From: Bacteroidota bacterium | Lineage (GTDB): Bacteria; Bacteroidota; Bacteroidia; Chitinophagales; Chitinophagaceae | Direction of reading: 5' to 3' | NCBI GenBank assembly: GCA_947460795.1 | Contig: CANHJA010000063.1 | Coordinates: 1-10,785, forward strand | DNA length: 10,785 bases | Shown here: piece by piece, positions 1-7,032 of the stretch | Numbering within the stretch: the first letter of the stretch is position 1 | Layout of the letters: each line of letters opens with the position of its first letter | The notes under the pieces: generated by a model | Databases searched by the model: none | What the model was told of the DNA's origin: nothing | The model's input: the letters and a program-made list of their open reading frames with translations, nothing else | Position numbers and translations under genes: made by a program

Positions 1-2541
1 AATTTTATTACTCGGATTTTTTATGTCAACTACGCATGCATCTAATGTGAAATTTGGTGTTCCATAGGTGACTAATTGATTGCTTACCCAATAATTTGAC
101 GATCCTGTTGCAGTTAATAATCCGTAATCAATATTAGCAACCGATCCAGGTGTTATGTATGAAGTAATATAGGTTTCTTTTGTGTCTGTAGACATACCCG
201 GGCACCATCCAGCACGATCATAAATCCAGGTTCCACCTTGTGGGTAAACCGGGTTTGTACCGCATTCTTTCCAAACATCCCAAGCAACTTCTTTTGCTCC
301 TCCATTGATATTTATATAATGATTTTGAGGAATAAATTCACCTTCTTGTCCATGTCCAGTAATTGCTGTTTTTATTTTAAATGCGTTAGCACTTGCATCC
401 ATCATCACATCTCTAGATTCAAATTTATCATCATTTAATATCGATGTATAGCCTACGCTCTCTACTTTCCATAAGTTGTTGATGTCTTTTATGGTTGCAG
501 GAGGGGTTCCTACGATAAATAAAAATTTGATATCCATATCTTCTTGCCATTGTCCTCCAGCATCCATTGTCATTCGTTTCATTCCTTTTAAAATAGGCGC
601 ATAATCTGTAACATCAAATGTGTACGTTTTCCCATTTATTCCTAAATCCAATCCATTGCCATAAGGGGTTACAAAAGACATAATTTGAAATCGAGATGGA
701 GATTTAATCATGTAATTTAAACTGGTAATATTTATTGTATTTTGAGCAGGTACCAAAACAGAGTCTAATAATAACCCTGAATCACCATCATAAACATACG
801 TATATCCTGCTTTAAAATATTCATTGGTAGAAGCAATTGAATAATTGTTGTTGGTAACAGCATACGTAGAAACTGTATTTTTATTATTTAATACCGAGTC
901 TAAAATAGTTGTCGAAGTGACAGTTTGTGTGTATGTCCCTTGTACAAAGGTTACTTGAGGTCTGTTGTTTGTTTCTTCAAAGTTTTTAAAAATATCTTTC
1001 CCTTTCAACAATGACCATAATTGATTCCCAATGATTGTTCCATTAGAAGGTGCTGTTGAGTTGTCGTTACAAACATTTCCTACACCTTCATTAAATGGAT
1101 AGTATGCTTGCAAACTTGCATATTGAGGATGTGCATTCGTAATTGTTTTATTCATCCAATCTTGAATTTCAGTAGCTGTTAATTCGGTATTCCAAATACT
1201 CAATTCATCAATTTTTCCATAGTATAAATAATTGGCTCCACCATTCATTCCTAATACCATATTGGTCACTTCAATTGGAATTGTTTTTCCAGTTCCTGTA
1301 TGCCATAAACTTCCATTTTTATAAATGTTCATAACACCAGTAGTTGTATTTTTAGTGAATGTCCAATGATTCCAATTGCCAGCAATTTCAGCACTTGTAG
1401 CTAATAAATTAATTCTGTCGTATCCGGCAGTTGCATTTCCACAATCCCAATAAAAAGTAGAATTTGACCATGGAAAATGAATATTAACTTGTCTAGTGCC
1501 TGCATTGTTTGTGGCTTCTAAAATAGATGTATTCGTTGGTAAATAATTGCTATTTCCATTTGCCCAAAAACTAATACTTAGTTGATTAGAAATGGTATTG
1601 AATTTAGCATTGCCCATGTTTATTTTATTGGAACCATTGAACTCAAAGTGATAATCATTTGAGTTCGTTATCAATCCTAAATTCGTTGCATTTACATCGC
1701 TCGATAAAACAATGTCTGTACCAGCGTTCGGGTTTGAGAAACTCATTTCAATTAAAATATTATCCGTTCCATTCCAATTAAAATTATTGTAAAAATTCAA
1801 TTGATTTAATCCCAATGTAAAATTAGTGTTGAAAAAATAAACTTCATTGAAGCCAGTTGTTTCAGGGAAACGCGCATCTAAAGCTGATTGAGTCGTATGT
1901 TTCATTTTTATTTTAAAAAATTGAGCACCACTTCCTGCATTGAGCACATTTAATTTAATGCTCGAAATATTTCCTGCTACCAATCCAGCTGCTGCTAATT
2001 CTGCTGCAGTGTAAACAAAATATGATTTCCCATTTTGTAACTGCGTATGCAACGCTAAATTTGTATTTGAAGTACCTGCGCCAATTAATGCGGAAGTTTC
2101 AGAAAGCGTTGATGTATTGATCACTTGTTGTTGATTGTATTTATAATACGTGTAAGTAGGAATGGTTGTATAGTTGTATGTAGAACCAGAAAAACCAGTA
2201 ATCACATGAGAAGGGCCTTTTGTTTTTGCAGAGTCTACTTTTGAAGAATCTGTAATGTAAGTATTGCAACTGTAATCCCATTCTCCACAACCATTTTTGC
2301 CTGTAGGCGGCACTAAATTTCCTACTACACCATTTTTACAACGCATGTTGTAAAGCATGTAAATTTTTTCATAACTAACTCCAGATAAATTAGGAAAGTT
2401 AATCATTGTATCTCTTATTCCTGTGCCATAAGTTTGTGTGTAATTAAAGGTGTTTACTACAATTGTGTCACCAGGAACTTGTGCTTTTATAATAGAGCTT
2501 AGACAGCAAAAAGCGATTAAAAAGAATAGATGTTTTTTCAA
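1..2541 (-). CDS. Secreted PNGase F-like amidase with inserted LamG domain (3' end outside window)
   Basis: Peptide-N-glycosidase F relatives cleave the bond between asparagine and the first GlcNAc of N-glycans outside the cytoplasm. The frame is open for 847 codons and leaves the window at position 1. It begins at a TTG (2541-2539) followed by a classic Sec signal (MKKHLFFLIAFCCLSS...KAQ, residues 1-21); the next in-frame TTG lies seven codons upstream, after a stop. The PNGase F motif CGEWDY is at residues 85-90, aligning with EWD-R around Asp60 of the Elizabethkingia enzyme. About 500 other residues follow: a beta-rich stretch (about 150-285, with NWNGTDNILIE) and a LamG/concanavalin-like domain (about 296-470, ending DELSIWNTELTATEI). 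The PNGase fold resumes near residue 610 (FVTPYGNGLDLG, FDVTDY). The C-terminal half shows TGHG, EGEF with Glu735 matching catalytic Glu206, and YDRAGWCPGM (Arg776). A C-terminal type IX secretion signal is plausible but not visible. Family assignment is by remembered sequence, not search; actual amidase activity is inferred. Confidence 0.82.
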   Translation of the reverse strand, partial: MKKHLFFLIAFCCLSSIIKAQVPGDTIVVNTFNYTQTYGTGIRDTMINFPNLSGVSYEKIYMLYNMRCKNGVVGNLVPPTGKNGCGEWDYSCNTYITDSSKVDSAKTKGPSHVITGFSGSTYNYTTIPTYTYYKYNQQQVINTSTLSETSALIGAGTSNTNLALHTQLQNGKSYFVYTAAELAAAGLVAGNISSIKLNVLNAGSGAQFFKIKMKHTTQSALDARFPETTGFNEVYFFNTNFTLGLNQLNFYNNFNWNGTDNILIEMSFSNPNAGTDIVLSSDVNATNLGLITNSNDYHFEFNGSNKINMGNAKFNTISNQLSISFWANGNSNYLPTNTSILEATNNAGTRQVNIHFPWSNSTFYWDCGNATAGYDRINLLATSAEIAGNWNHWTFTKNTTTGVMNIYKNGSLWHTGTGKTIPIEVTNMVLGMNGGANYLYYGKIDELSIWNTELTATEIQDWMNKTITNAHPQYASLQAYYPFNEGVGNVCNDNSTAPSNGTIIGNQLWSLLKGKDIFKNFEETNNRPQVTFVQGTYTQTVTSTTILDSVLNNKNTVSTYAVTNNNYSIASTNEYFKAGYTYVYDGDSGLLLDSVLVPAQNTINITSLNYMIKSPSRFQIMSFVTPYGNGLDLGINGKTYTFDVTDYAPILKGMKRMTMDAGGQWQEDMDIKFLFIVGTPPATIKDINNLWKVESVGYTSILNDDKFESRDVMMDASANAFKIKTAITGHGQEGEFIPQNHYININGGAKEVAWDVWKECGTNPVYPQGGTWIYDRAGWCPGMSTDTKETYITSYITPGSVANIDYGLLTATGSSNYWVSNQLVTYGTPNFTLDACVVDIKNPSNKI

Positions 2542-2556
2542 AATAAATAATTTTAA

Positions 2557-2564
2557 CAAATTTA
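2557..2564 (-). promoter_or_regulatory. Candidate -7 element for the PNGase F-like gene
   Basis: On the minus strand this reads TAAATTTG, a match to the Bacteroidota -7 consensus TAnnTTTG, 15 bp before the TTG start codon at 2541. The nearest TTTG upstream (2580-2583) is only 15 bp away, shorter than the usual -33 spacing, so only the -7 half is supported. Its position favours the downstream TTG at 2541 over the alternative TTG at 2559-2557, which lies inside this element. Confidence 0.4.
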
Positions 2565-2651
2565 ATCAAATCAGGTCAACAAATCGTGCTTTTTTAAAAT
2601 GATATTTTCCTTTTTTTAAAAGAAGATGTTCGATTGTTTTTTATTGATGCA

Positions 2652-2693
2652 ATGAAAAAAAATAAAAAAAACGGTCGCAAATTACGACCGTTT
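2652..2693 (-). terminator. Rho-independent terminator after nuoF
   Basis: Read on the minus strand, a 9-bp perfect stem (AAACGGTCG / CGACCGTTT, arms 2685-2693 and 2669-2677) closes a 7-base loop and runs into a long T-rich tract (2652-2670 as A's on the plus strand, interrupted once). It starts 21 bp beyond the nuoF stop codon. This is the only clear intrinsic terminator in the window, and it separates nuoF from the PNGase F-like gene. Confidence 0.9.
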
Positions 2694-2714
2694 GTAATGG
2701 ATAATAAATGTTTT

Positions 2715-4073
2715 TTATGCCGGCAGAGCAATTTCTCTAGCATCAGCATAATGGCCAATACCATAATTGCGAACCATTGCTTCCTCAGGATGTGTAATGT
2801 GCCATTCAAATTCATCACGGAAGTGACGAATGGCAGCAGCTACAGGCCATGCTGCAGCATCACCCAACGGACAAATTGTATTACCTTCAATTCTACGTTG
2901 AATATCCCACAATAAATCAATGTCTGCTATTGTACCTTTTCCAGCTTCAATTTTCTTTAATATTTTATACATCCAACCTGTTCCTTCACGACAAGGAGAG
3001 CATTGACCACAACTTTCATGGTTGTAAAAACGAGCCAATGACATGGTATGACGAACAATACACTGATCTTCATCTAATACAATAAACCCTCCAGAACCCA
3101 TCATGGTACCCGTGGCAAAACCACCATCTGATAAAGATTCATAGTTCATGTAACGAGTTTCACCAGTAGCTGTTTTAAATAATAAATTAGCTGGAACGAT
3201 AGGAACTGATGAACCTCCAGGAATGCAAGCTTTTAATTTTTTCCCATTAGGTATTCCGCCGCAATATTCTTCGCTGTATATAAATTCTTCTACGCTTATC
3301 GTCATGTCAATTTCATAAACACCCGGTTTATTAATATTTCCACATGCCGAAATTAATTTAGTTCCTGTACTTCTTCCAATCCCAATTTTTGCATACTCGT
3401 CACCCGTCATATTGATAATTGGAACTACAGCAGCAATGGTTTCCACATTATTCACCACGGTTGGTCTTTCCCATAAACCTTTAATCGCTGGGAATGGTGG
3501 TTTAATTCTTGGATTTCCACGTTTACCTTCTAATGACTCAATCAAGGCTGTCTCTTCACCACAAATGTAGGCACCGGCTCCGCGTTGCACATATATTTCT
3601 AAATCATAGCCTTTACCTAAAATATTTTTACCTAAAAAGCCATTCTTCTTAGCTTCTTCTATAGCTTCTTCTAAAATATCTACTATCCAAGCATATTCTC
3701 CTCTAATGTAAATATAAGAAGCGTTTGAACCCAATGCATATGACGATACAATCATCCCTTCAATTAAAATATGAGGATGATGTTCCATTAAATATCGATC
3801 TTTGAATGTGCCTGGTTCAGATTCATCTGCGTTTACAACTAAATGACGTGGAACGCCTTCTGGCTTTGCCAAAAAACTCCATTTCATACCTGTAGGGAAA
3901 CCAGCGCCACCTCGTCCACGAAGTCCGCTTTTCTTCACCTCTTCAGTAATTTCATCAGGAGACATCTCGAGGGCTTTTTCTACTGATTTGTAACCTCCAT
4001 GTTGTCTGTAGGTTTCAAAATATCTAATTCCTGCTACTTTATCGTTTGCTAAAAGGAGTTTAATGCTTGACAT
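2715..4073 (-). CDS. nuoF: NADH-quinone oxidoreductase subunit F (NuoF)
   Basis: NuoF is the subunit of respiratory complex I that binds NADH and FMN and passes electrons to iron-sulfur cluster N3 on the cytoplasmic face of the membrane. The 452-residue protein has the family length. It shows the glycine-rich nucleotide-binding stretch RGRGGAGFPTGMKW (52-65), GAGAYICGEETAL (165-177), and the 4Fe-4S ligands CGQCSPC (Cys355, 358, 361) with the fourth cysteine 40 residues on in TICPLGD (Cys401). I chose the ATG at 4073; an in-frame TTG three codons upstream (4082) overlaps a TAnnTTTG promoter element and is unlikely. It lacks the N-terminal thioredoxin-like domain of HoxF-type hydrogenase or formate dehydrogenase diaphorases, which favours true NuoF. 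No nuoE or nuoG flanks it: a DUF4293 gene lies 127 bp upstream and a terminator follows, so it appears to be a single-gene unit here. Confidence 0.95.
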   Translation of the reverse strand: MSSIKLLLANDKVAGIRYFETYRQHGGYKSVEKALEMSPDEITEEVKKSGLRGRGGAGFPTGMKWSFLAKPEGVPRHLVVNADESEPGTFKDRYLMEHHPHILIEGMIVSSYALGSNASYIYIRGEYAWIVDILEEAIEEAKKNGFLGKNILGKGYDLEIYVQRGAGAYICGEETALIESLEGKRGNPRIKPPFPAIKGLWERPTVVNNVETIAAVVPIINMTGDEYAKIGIGRSTGTKLISACGNINKPGVYEIDMTISVEEFIYSEEYCGGIPNGKKLKACIPGGSSVPIVPANLLFKTATGETRYMNYESLSDGGFATGTMMGSGGFIVLDEDQCIVRHTMSLARFYNHESCGQCSPCREGTGWMYKILKKIEAGKGTIADIDLLWDIQRRIEGNTICPLGDAAAWPVAAAIRHFRDEFEWHITHPEEAMVRNYGIGHYADAREIALPA

Positions 4074-4079
4074 AAGGCA

Positions 4080-4087
4080 CAAAGTTA
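4080..4087 (-). promoter_or_regulatory. Candidate -7 element for nuoF
   Basis: The minus strand reads TAACTTTG, matching TAnnTTTG, ending only 6 bp before the ATG at 4073. A TTTG at 4112-4115 sits 24 bp upstream, slightly beyond the usual -33 spacing. If used, transcription would start at or almost at the ATG, giving a leaderless or near-leaderless mRNA. Confidence 0.4.
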
Positions 4088-4200
4088 TAGTTAAATTTCA
4101 ATTTTTAATTCCAAAATATGAAAGTTATTTTCAAGAATTTTCAATAATTTATAAAGAAGAGTGATTACGGTATGAATATGCAATTATTTAGAATTCATTC

Positions 4201-4644
4201 TTAACGAAGTCTATCCGTATCTCTAATCAATTTTTCATCGCTTTGAATTCCATTATAAGCCATTGCAATCAATATAATGGTTATGACAGGAATAAAAATA
4301 CCAACGATTAAATTAGATCCGTAAAGTCCTATCACCATTTTGTTTCCATCTTGAGTCAGGTAGGTGTTGTAAATTTCAAAACCAATCATGCAAATCGACA
4401 ATAAGATAGGAATAAACGTAAATTTCATTTGTTGTTTTCTGTTTTTGTAAAGAAAAATAGAAAAGAAACAGCTAGCAGCCGTTAAGATTGTCAACAGCAT
4501 TAAAAATAGATTGCTTTTTGCTGTTAGCATCGTTTCTAATGGAGTGGGAGAGTCTACTTTATTAATGCCGTAAGGTAAAATAAATGCCAATGTGCAGATG
4601 ACTGTTGCTATTAAAAGCCAAATGGATTGTTTTCGTTGAATCAT
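4201..4644 (-). CDS. DUF4293 family four-helix membrane protein
   Basis: This is a small inner-membrane protein of unknown function. The 147 residues contain four hydrophobic segments (about 7-27, 46-66, 74-94 and 107-128), with the N-terminal MIQRKQSIWLL and the C-terminal polar tail DEKLIRDTDRLR that are typical of the DUF4293 family of Bacteroidota as I remember it. It starts 24 bp after the scpA stop on the same strand with no terminator between, so the two are probably cotranscribed. No catalytic motif is visible, and no role should be assigned beyond membrane localisation. The 127 bp between it and nuoF contain the nuoF promoter candidate and no clear terminator. Confidence 0.85.
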   Translation of the reverse strand: MIQRKQSIWLLIATVICTLAFILPYGINKVDSPTPLETMLTAKSNLFLMLLTILTAASCFFSIFLYKNRKQQMKFTFIPILLSICMIGFEIYNTYLTQDGNKMVIGLYGSNLIVGIFIPVITIILIAMAYNGIQSDEKLIRDTDRLR

Positions 4645-4668
4645 TTCTTTATGAGTAAGTTATTTTAA

Positions 4669-5466
4669 TTAATTGAATCCTGAAAATTGAGGATTTTCTT
4701 CTTCTTCTTCCCGATGATTGTTCCATTCAATGATGAAGTTATTACGGCCTTCGCCAACTAAAAGGGTTAAATATTTTTGTTGAGACAATTCTAATAATGC
4801 CAAGAAATTAAACAATGCATGCACTCTCGTTTCACATTCTTGAAAAACTCTTTCAAAGGCAACTTTCGTATCACGTTTTACCCAACTCATTAAATAATCT
4901 CGCTGTCCTTCCATGGTGTAATTGTATTTTACGACAACATGTTGTGGTTTTTCATTTCGTTGGTTCATTTTTTTAATTACTTTCTCATATTGTTGAAACA
5001 ACTTGAAAACAGTAATTGATTGAACATCGGTTCCTTCGCTCATCGTTTCGCCAATTTCAGCAAGCTCTTTTACAGCATAAGCACGTTTCTTTTGCAATAC
5101 CCGATTGGCTTCCATAAGAGCCATTTCTTCAGAAGCTTCCTTAAAGCGTTTATATTCTAATATTTTGTCTATCAACTCTTTACGAGGATCAATTTCATTG
5201 CCTTGCTCATCTATTTCTTTACGAGGAATCAACATTTTAGCTTTAATCCTCATTAAAGTAGATGCAAACAAGATGAATTCACTTGCCAATTCTATATTGA
5301 GTTCCTCTAACGTTTTAATGTGTGCTAAAAACTCTGAAGTAATTTGAAAAATTGGAATATTATAGATATCTAATTCATCTCGTTCAATAAAAAACAATAA
5401 CAAATCGAAAGGTCCTTCAAATTGCTCAAGTTTAATATTGTAGATGGGTGTTGCTGTTGTTGCCAT
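4669..5466 (-). CDS. scpA: Segregation and condensation protein A (kleisin ScpA)
   Basis: ScpA is the kleisin subunit that bridges the heads of the SMC dimer and binds ScpB in the bacterial condensin complex, acting on the nucleoid during chromosome segregation. The 265-residue protein has the family length and its hallmark N-terminal region (FEGPFDLLLFFIERDELDIY, residues about 16-35) that contacts the SMC neck. A long charged, coiled-coil-prone middle (about 70-160) follows, and then a C-terminal winged-helix-like region (about 205-252, with HALFNFLALLELSQQKYLTL) that binds the SMC head. The last residues are unusually acidic (HREEEEEN). No scpB or smc gene lies nearby in this window. The ATG at 5466 lies about 20 bp after a TAnnTTTG element, supporting the start; the gene is probably first in an operon with the DUF4293 gene. 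Confidence 0.93.
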   Translation of the reverse strand: MATTATPIYNIKLEQFEGPFDLLLFFIERDELDIYNIPIFQITSEFLAHIKTLEELNIELASEFILFASTLMRIKAKMLIPRKEIDEQGNEIDPRKELIDKILEYKRFKEASEEMALMEANRVLQKKRAYAVKELAEIGETMSEGTDVQSITVFKLFQQYEKVIKKMNQRNEKPQHVVVKYNYTMEGQRDYLMSWVKRDTKVAFERVFQECETRVHALFNFLALLELSQQKYLTLLVGEGRNNFIIEWNNHREEEEENPQFSGFN

Positions 5467-5489
5467 TGTTGTTATCCGTTGTAGAGGTT

Positions 5490-5497
5490 CAAAGATA
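5490..5497 (-). promoter_or_regulatory. Candidate -7 element for scpA
   Basis: The minus strand reads TATCTTTG, an exact match to TAnnTTTG, 23 bp before the scpA ATG. I found no TTG or TTTG at the usual -33 spacing, so the assignment rests on the -7 half and its position. Confidence 0.4.
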
Positions 5498-5520
5498 ACT
5501 ATTCAAACGATAAATCACTA

Positions 5521-5603
5521 ATTTTGAATTACGAATTTTGAATTACGAATTACATATATGAAACTCTCGAATCTCACATCTAAAATCTCATATCTCAAAT
5601 CTC
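5521..5603. repeat. Two adjoining 14-bp-period tandem repeats
   Basis: Positions 5521-5548 are two perfect copies of ATTTTGAATTACGA, followed by a partial copy ATTAC. Positions 5570-5603 form a second set with the same 14-bp period: AATCTCACATCTAA, AATCTCATATCTCA, then a partial AATCTCT. The second set crosses the stop codon of the glycosyltransferase gene (5588-5590) and encodes its final residues RFEI. Low-complexity units of this kind (AATTACGA-type and ATCTCA-type) occur between genes in many Flavobacteriales as I recall. Function unknown. Confidence 0.75.
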
Positions 5604-6712
5604 TTTATAACTTCATAAAAATCGATCGCACTCTTGTCCCAACTAAATTTTTCACCTTGCGAATTACAGTTGTCTTTTAGTTGAGAACGGTATTGTTCGT
5701 CCTTGTAAAGCGTGCGCATTGCATTGCCAATTTCTTCAATATCTGAAGGATTTACAAGAATTGCGGTGTTGCCAGCCACTTCAGGCATTGAGGATGTATT
5801 AGAACAAATGCTGGGCACATGGCATTTTATTGCTTCTAAAATTGGAATTCCAAAGCCTTCAAAAATGGATACGAAGGTAAGCGCATAGGCTGCACCAATT
5901 ACTTTACTCAATTCTTCAACTTGCATATAGTCATAATGCAAAACATCTTCTTTAAATGGATGATTTTGAAGTTTTGATTGAATTTGTTCTGCATTCCAAG
6001 CAATTCGTCCAATGATAAGTAATTTCATATTGCTTCGTTGCTTCTTCTTAAAGAACGTAAAAGCTTCTAATAAAGCCAAAACATTTTTACGTGGATGCAA
6101 CGCACCTGCAAAAACAAAATATTCAGAACCCTGTGCATATTCATCTTTTACTTTTTGTCTTTCTTCAAATGATAGGGGTTTATACAAATCATTGGCACCA
6201 TTATAAACAATCGAAATTTTTTCTTCCGGCACACCATAGGTTTCTATTAAATCATTTTTAGAAAATGTAGATACAGAGACGATATGTTTTGCTTTTTGAG
6301 CAAATTTTGGTGTAAATTTTTGTAAATAATATCTAAACTTGAAAGGCAAATGTTCAGGAAAATGCTCAAATGCTAAGTCGTGAATAACCAATAGCTGTGG
6401 CACTTTTGTAGAAAGTGATAAAAAGCCATCTGTTGAGATAAATAAATCGGGCTTGTGCTTTTTTAAAACTAATTTAACCGACCATTCAAACCAAATATAC
6501 CATAATATTGGATGCCTCGCTGGAGGAGGAACCACTATTGGAGTCACATTTTTGCCATAAATAAAGTCTTGATGAAAAGGTCTGTCAAAAATGAAAATAA
6601 ATTCATGTTCCGGATGATTTTGAACAACACGTTTCAAAACTTCATGTGTAAACCAACCTATACCTTCAAGTTTGCCTTTAAGTAGGAAACGAGCATTAAC
6701 TGCAATTTTCAT
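5588..6712 (-). CDS. GT4-type glycosyltransferase
   Basis: A GT-B fold, retaining family 4 glycosyltransferase that would transfer a sugar from a nucleotide-sugar donor to a glycan at the cytoplasmic face of the membrane. The 374-residue length is normal. The N-terminal acceptor-side domain starts MKIAVNARFL with a glycine-containing loop (GKLEGIGWFT, 13-22) and has LVIHDLAFEHFP (108-119). The donor-side domain begins near YFVFAGALHPRKN (198-210, donor phosphate contacts Arg208 and Lys209), and carries the EX7E motif EGFGIPILE (Glu285, Glu293) followed by MPEVAGNTAILVNP (309-322). Sugar and acceptor cannot be deduced. The gene diverges from a flippase gene 320 bp away, suggesting a joint role in surface glycan synthesis. 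The last four residues are encoded inside a tandem repeat, so the C-terminal end may be recently altered; the core domains are complete. Confidence 0.92.
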   Translation of the reverse strand: MKIAVNARFLLKGKLEGIGWFTHEVLKRVVQNHPEHEFIFIFDRPFHQDFIYGKNVTPIVVPPPARHPILWYIWFEWSVKLVLKKHKPDLFISTDGFLSLSTKVPQLLVIHDLAFEHFPEHLPFKFRYYLQKFTPKFAQKAKHIVSVSTFSKNDLIETYGVPEEKISIVYNGANDLYKPLSFEERQKVKDEYAQGSEYFVFAGALHPRKNVLALLEAFTFFKKKQRSNMKLLIIGRIAWNAEQIQSKLQNHPFKEDVLHYDYMQVEELSKVIGAAYALTFVSIFEGFGIPILEAIKCHVPSICSNTSSMPEVAGNTAILVNPSDIEEIGNAMRTLYKDEQYRSQLKDNCNSQGEKFSWDKSAIDFYEVIKRFEI

Positions 6713-7032
6713 TCTATTCGCAAATATATTGATCTATTTCAAAATAACTTACAAATTTTCTATCGATTGAACGCTAAATTGATTTCTAACGAATAGATAA
6801 GTAAATTTCAACTGCTATATAGAGAGGTTTGAATCAAAACATAATAATAAAATAATTTAAATAGTTACAAAATGAATATTCAAGGTACAATTTAATTGGT
6901 ATAATTTACAGAATTGGAATCTTTGCATTCGTTTTTTTAAGTTGAAAGAAATTGTTTACTTAATAAAAAATGCCACCTTTTTTAATACACTGCATTTTTT
7001 TATAGTTTATTATTGCAAAGTAGATTATACAA
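6713..7032. other. Divergent intergenic region between glycosyltransferase and flippase genes
   Basis: This 320-bp, very AT-rich stretch should hold promoters for both flanking genes. The minus-strand promoter candidate is annotated separately. On the plus strand I found no exact TAnnTTTG; AATCTTTG at 6918-6925 has one mismatch but lies over 100 bp before the flippase start. No RNA gene, small ORF or terminator was recognised. Confidence 0.6.
6721..6755 (-). promoter_or_regulatory. Candidate promoter of the glycosyltransferase gene
   Basis: The minus strand has TTTG (6755-6752), a 23-bp spacer, and TATATTTG (6728-6721), fitting the Bacteroidota -33/-7 pattern TTTG-N(about 17-23)-TAnnTTTG at its upper spacing limit. 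The -7 element ends 8 bp before the ATG, implying almost no 5' untranslated leader. Confidence 0.5.

Noticed and set aside
238..438. Plus-strand 66-codon open frame within the PNGase F-like gene
   Set aside because: It is antisense to the highly conserved PNGase C-terminal motifs, which explain the sequence.
4074..4082. Upstream TTG start giving nuoF three more codons
   Set aside because: It overlaps a TAACTTTG promoter element and adds nothing conserved; the ATG at 4073 is the better start.
4150..4200. Possible terminator after the DUF4293 gene
   Set aside because: The only stem is six A/T-rich pairs (ATGAAT/ATTCAT) with a long loop and no T tract.
5521..5603. CRISPR-like array
   Set aside because: Repeats are 14 bp, directly tandem with no spacers, and no cas genes are nearby.
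6713..6797. Inverted pair TCTATTCG / CGAATAGA about 70 bp apart
   Set aside because: Only 8 bp with a long AT-rich spacer; no regulator or structure is suggested and chance is likely.
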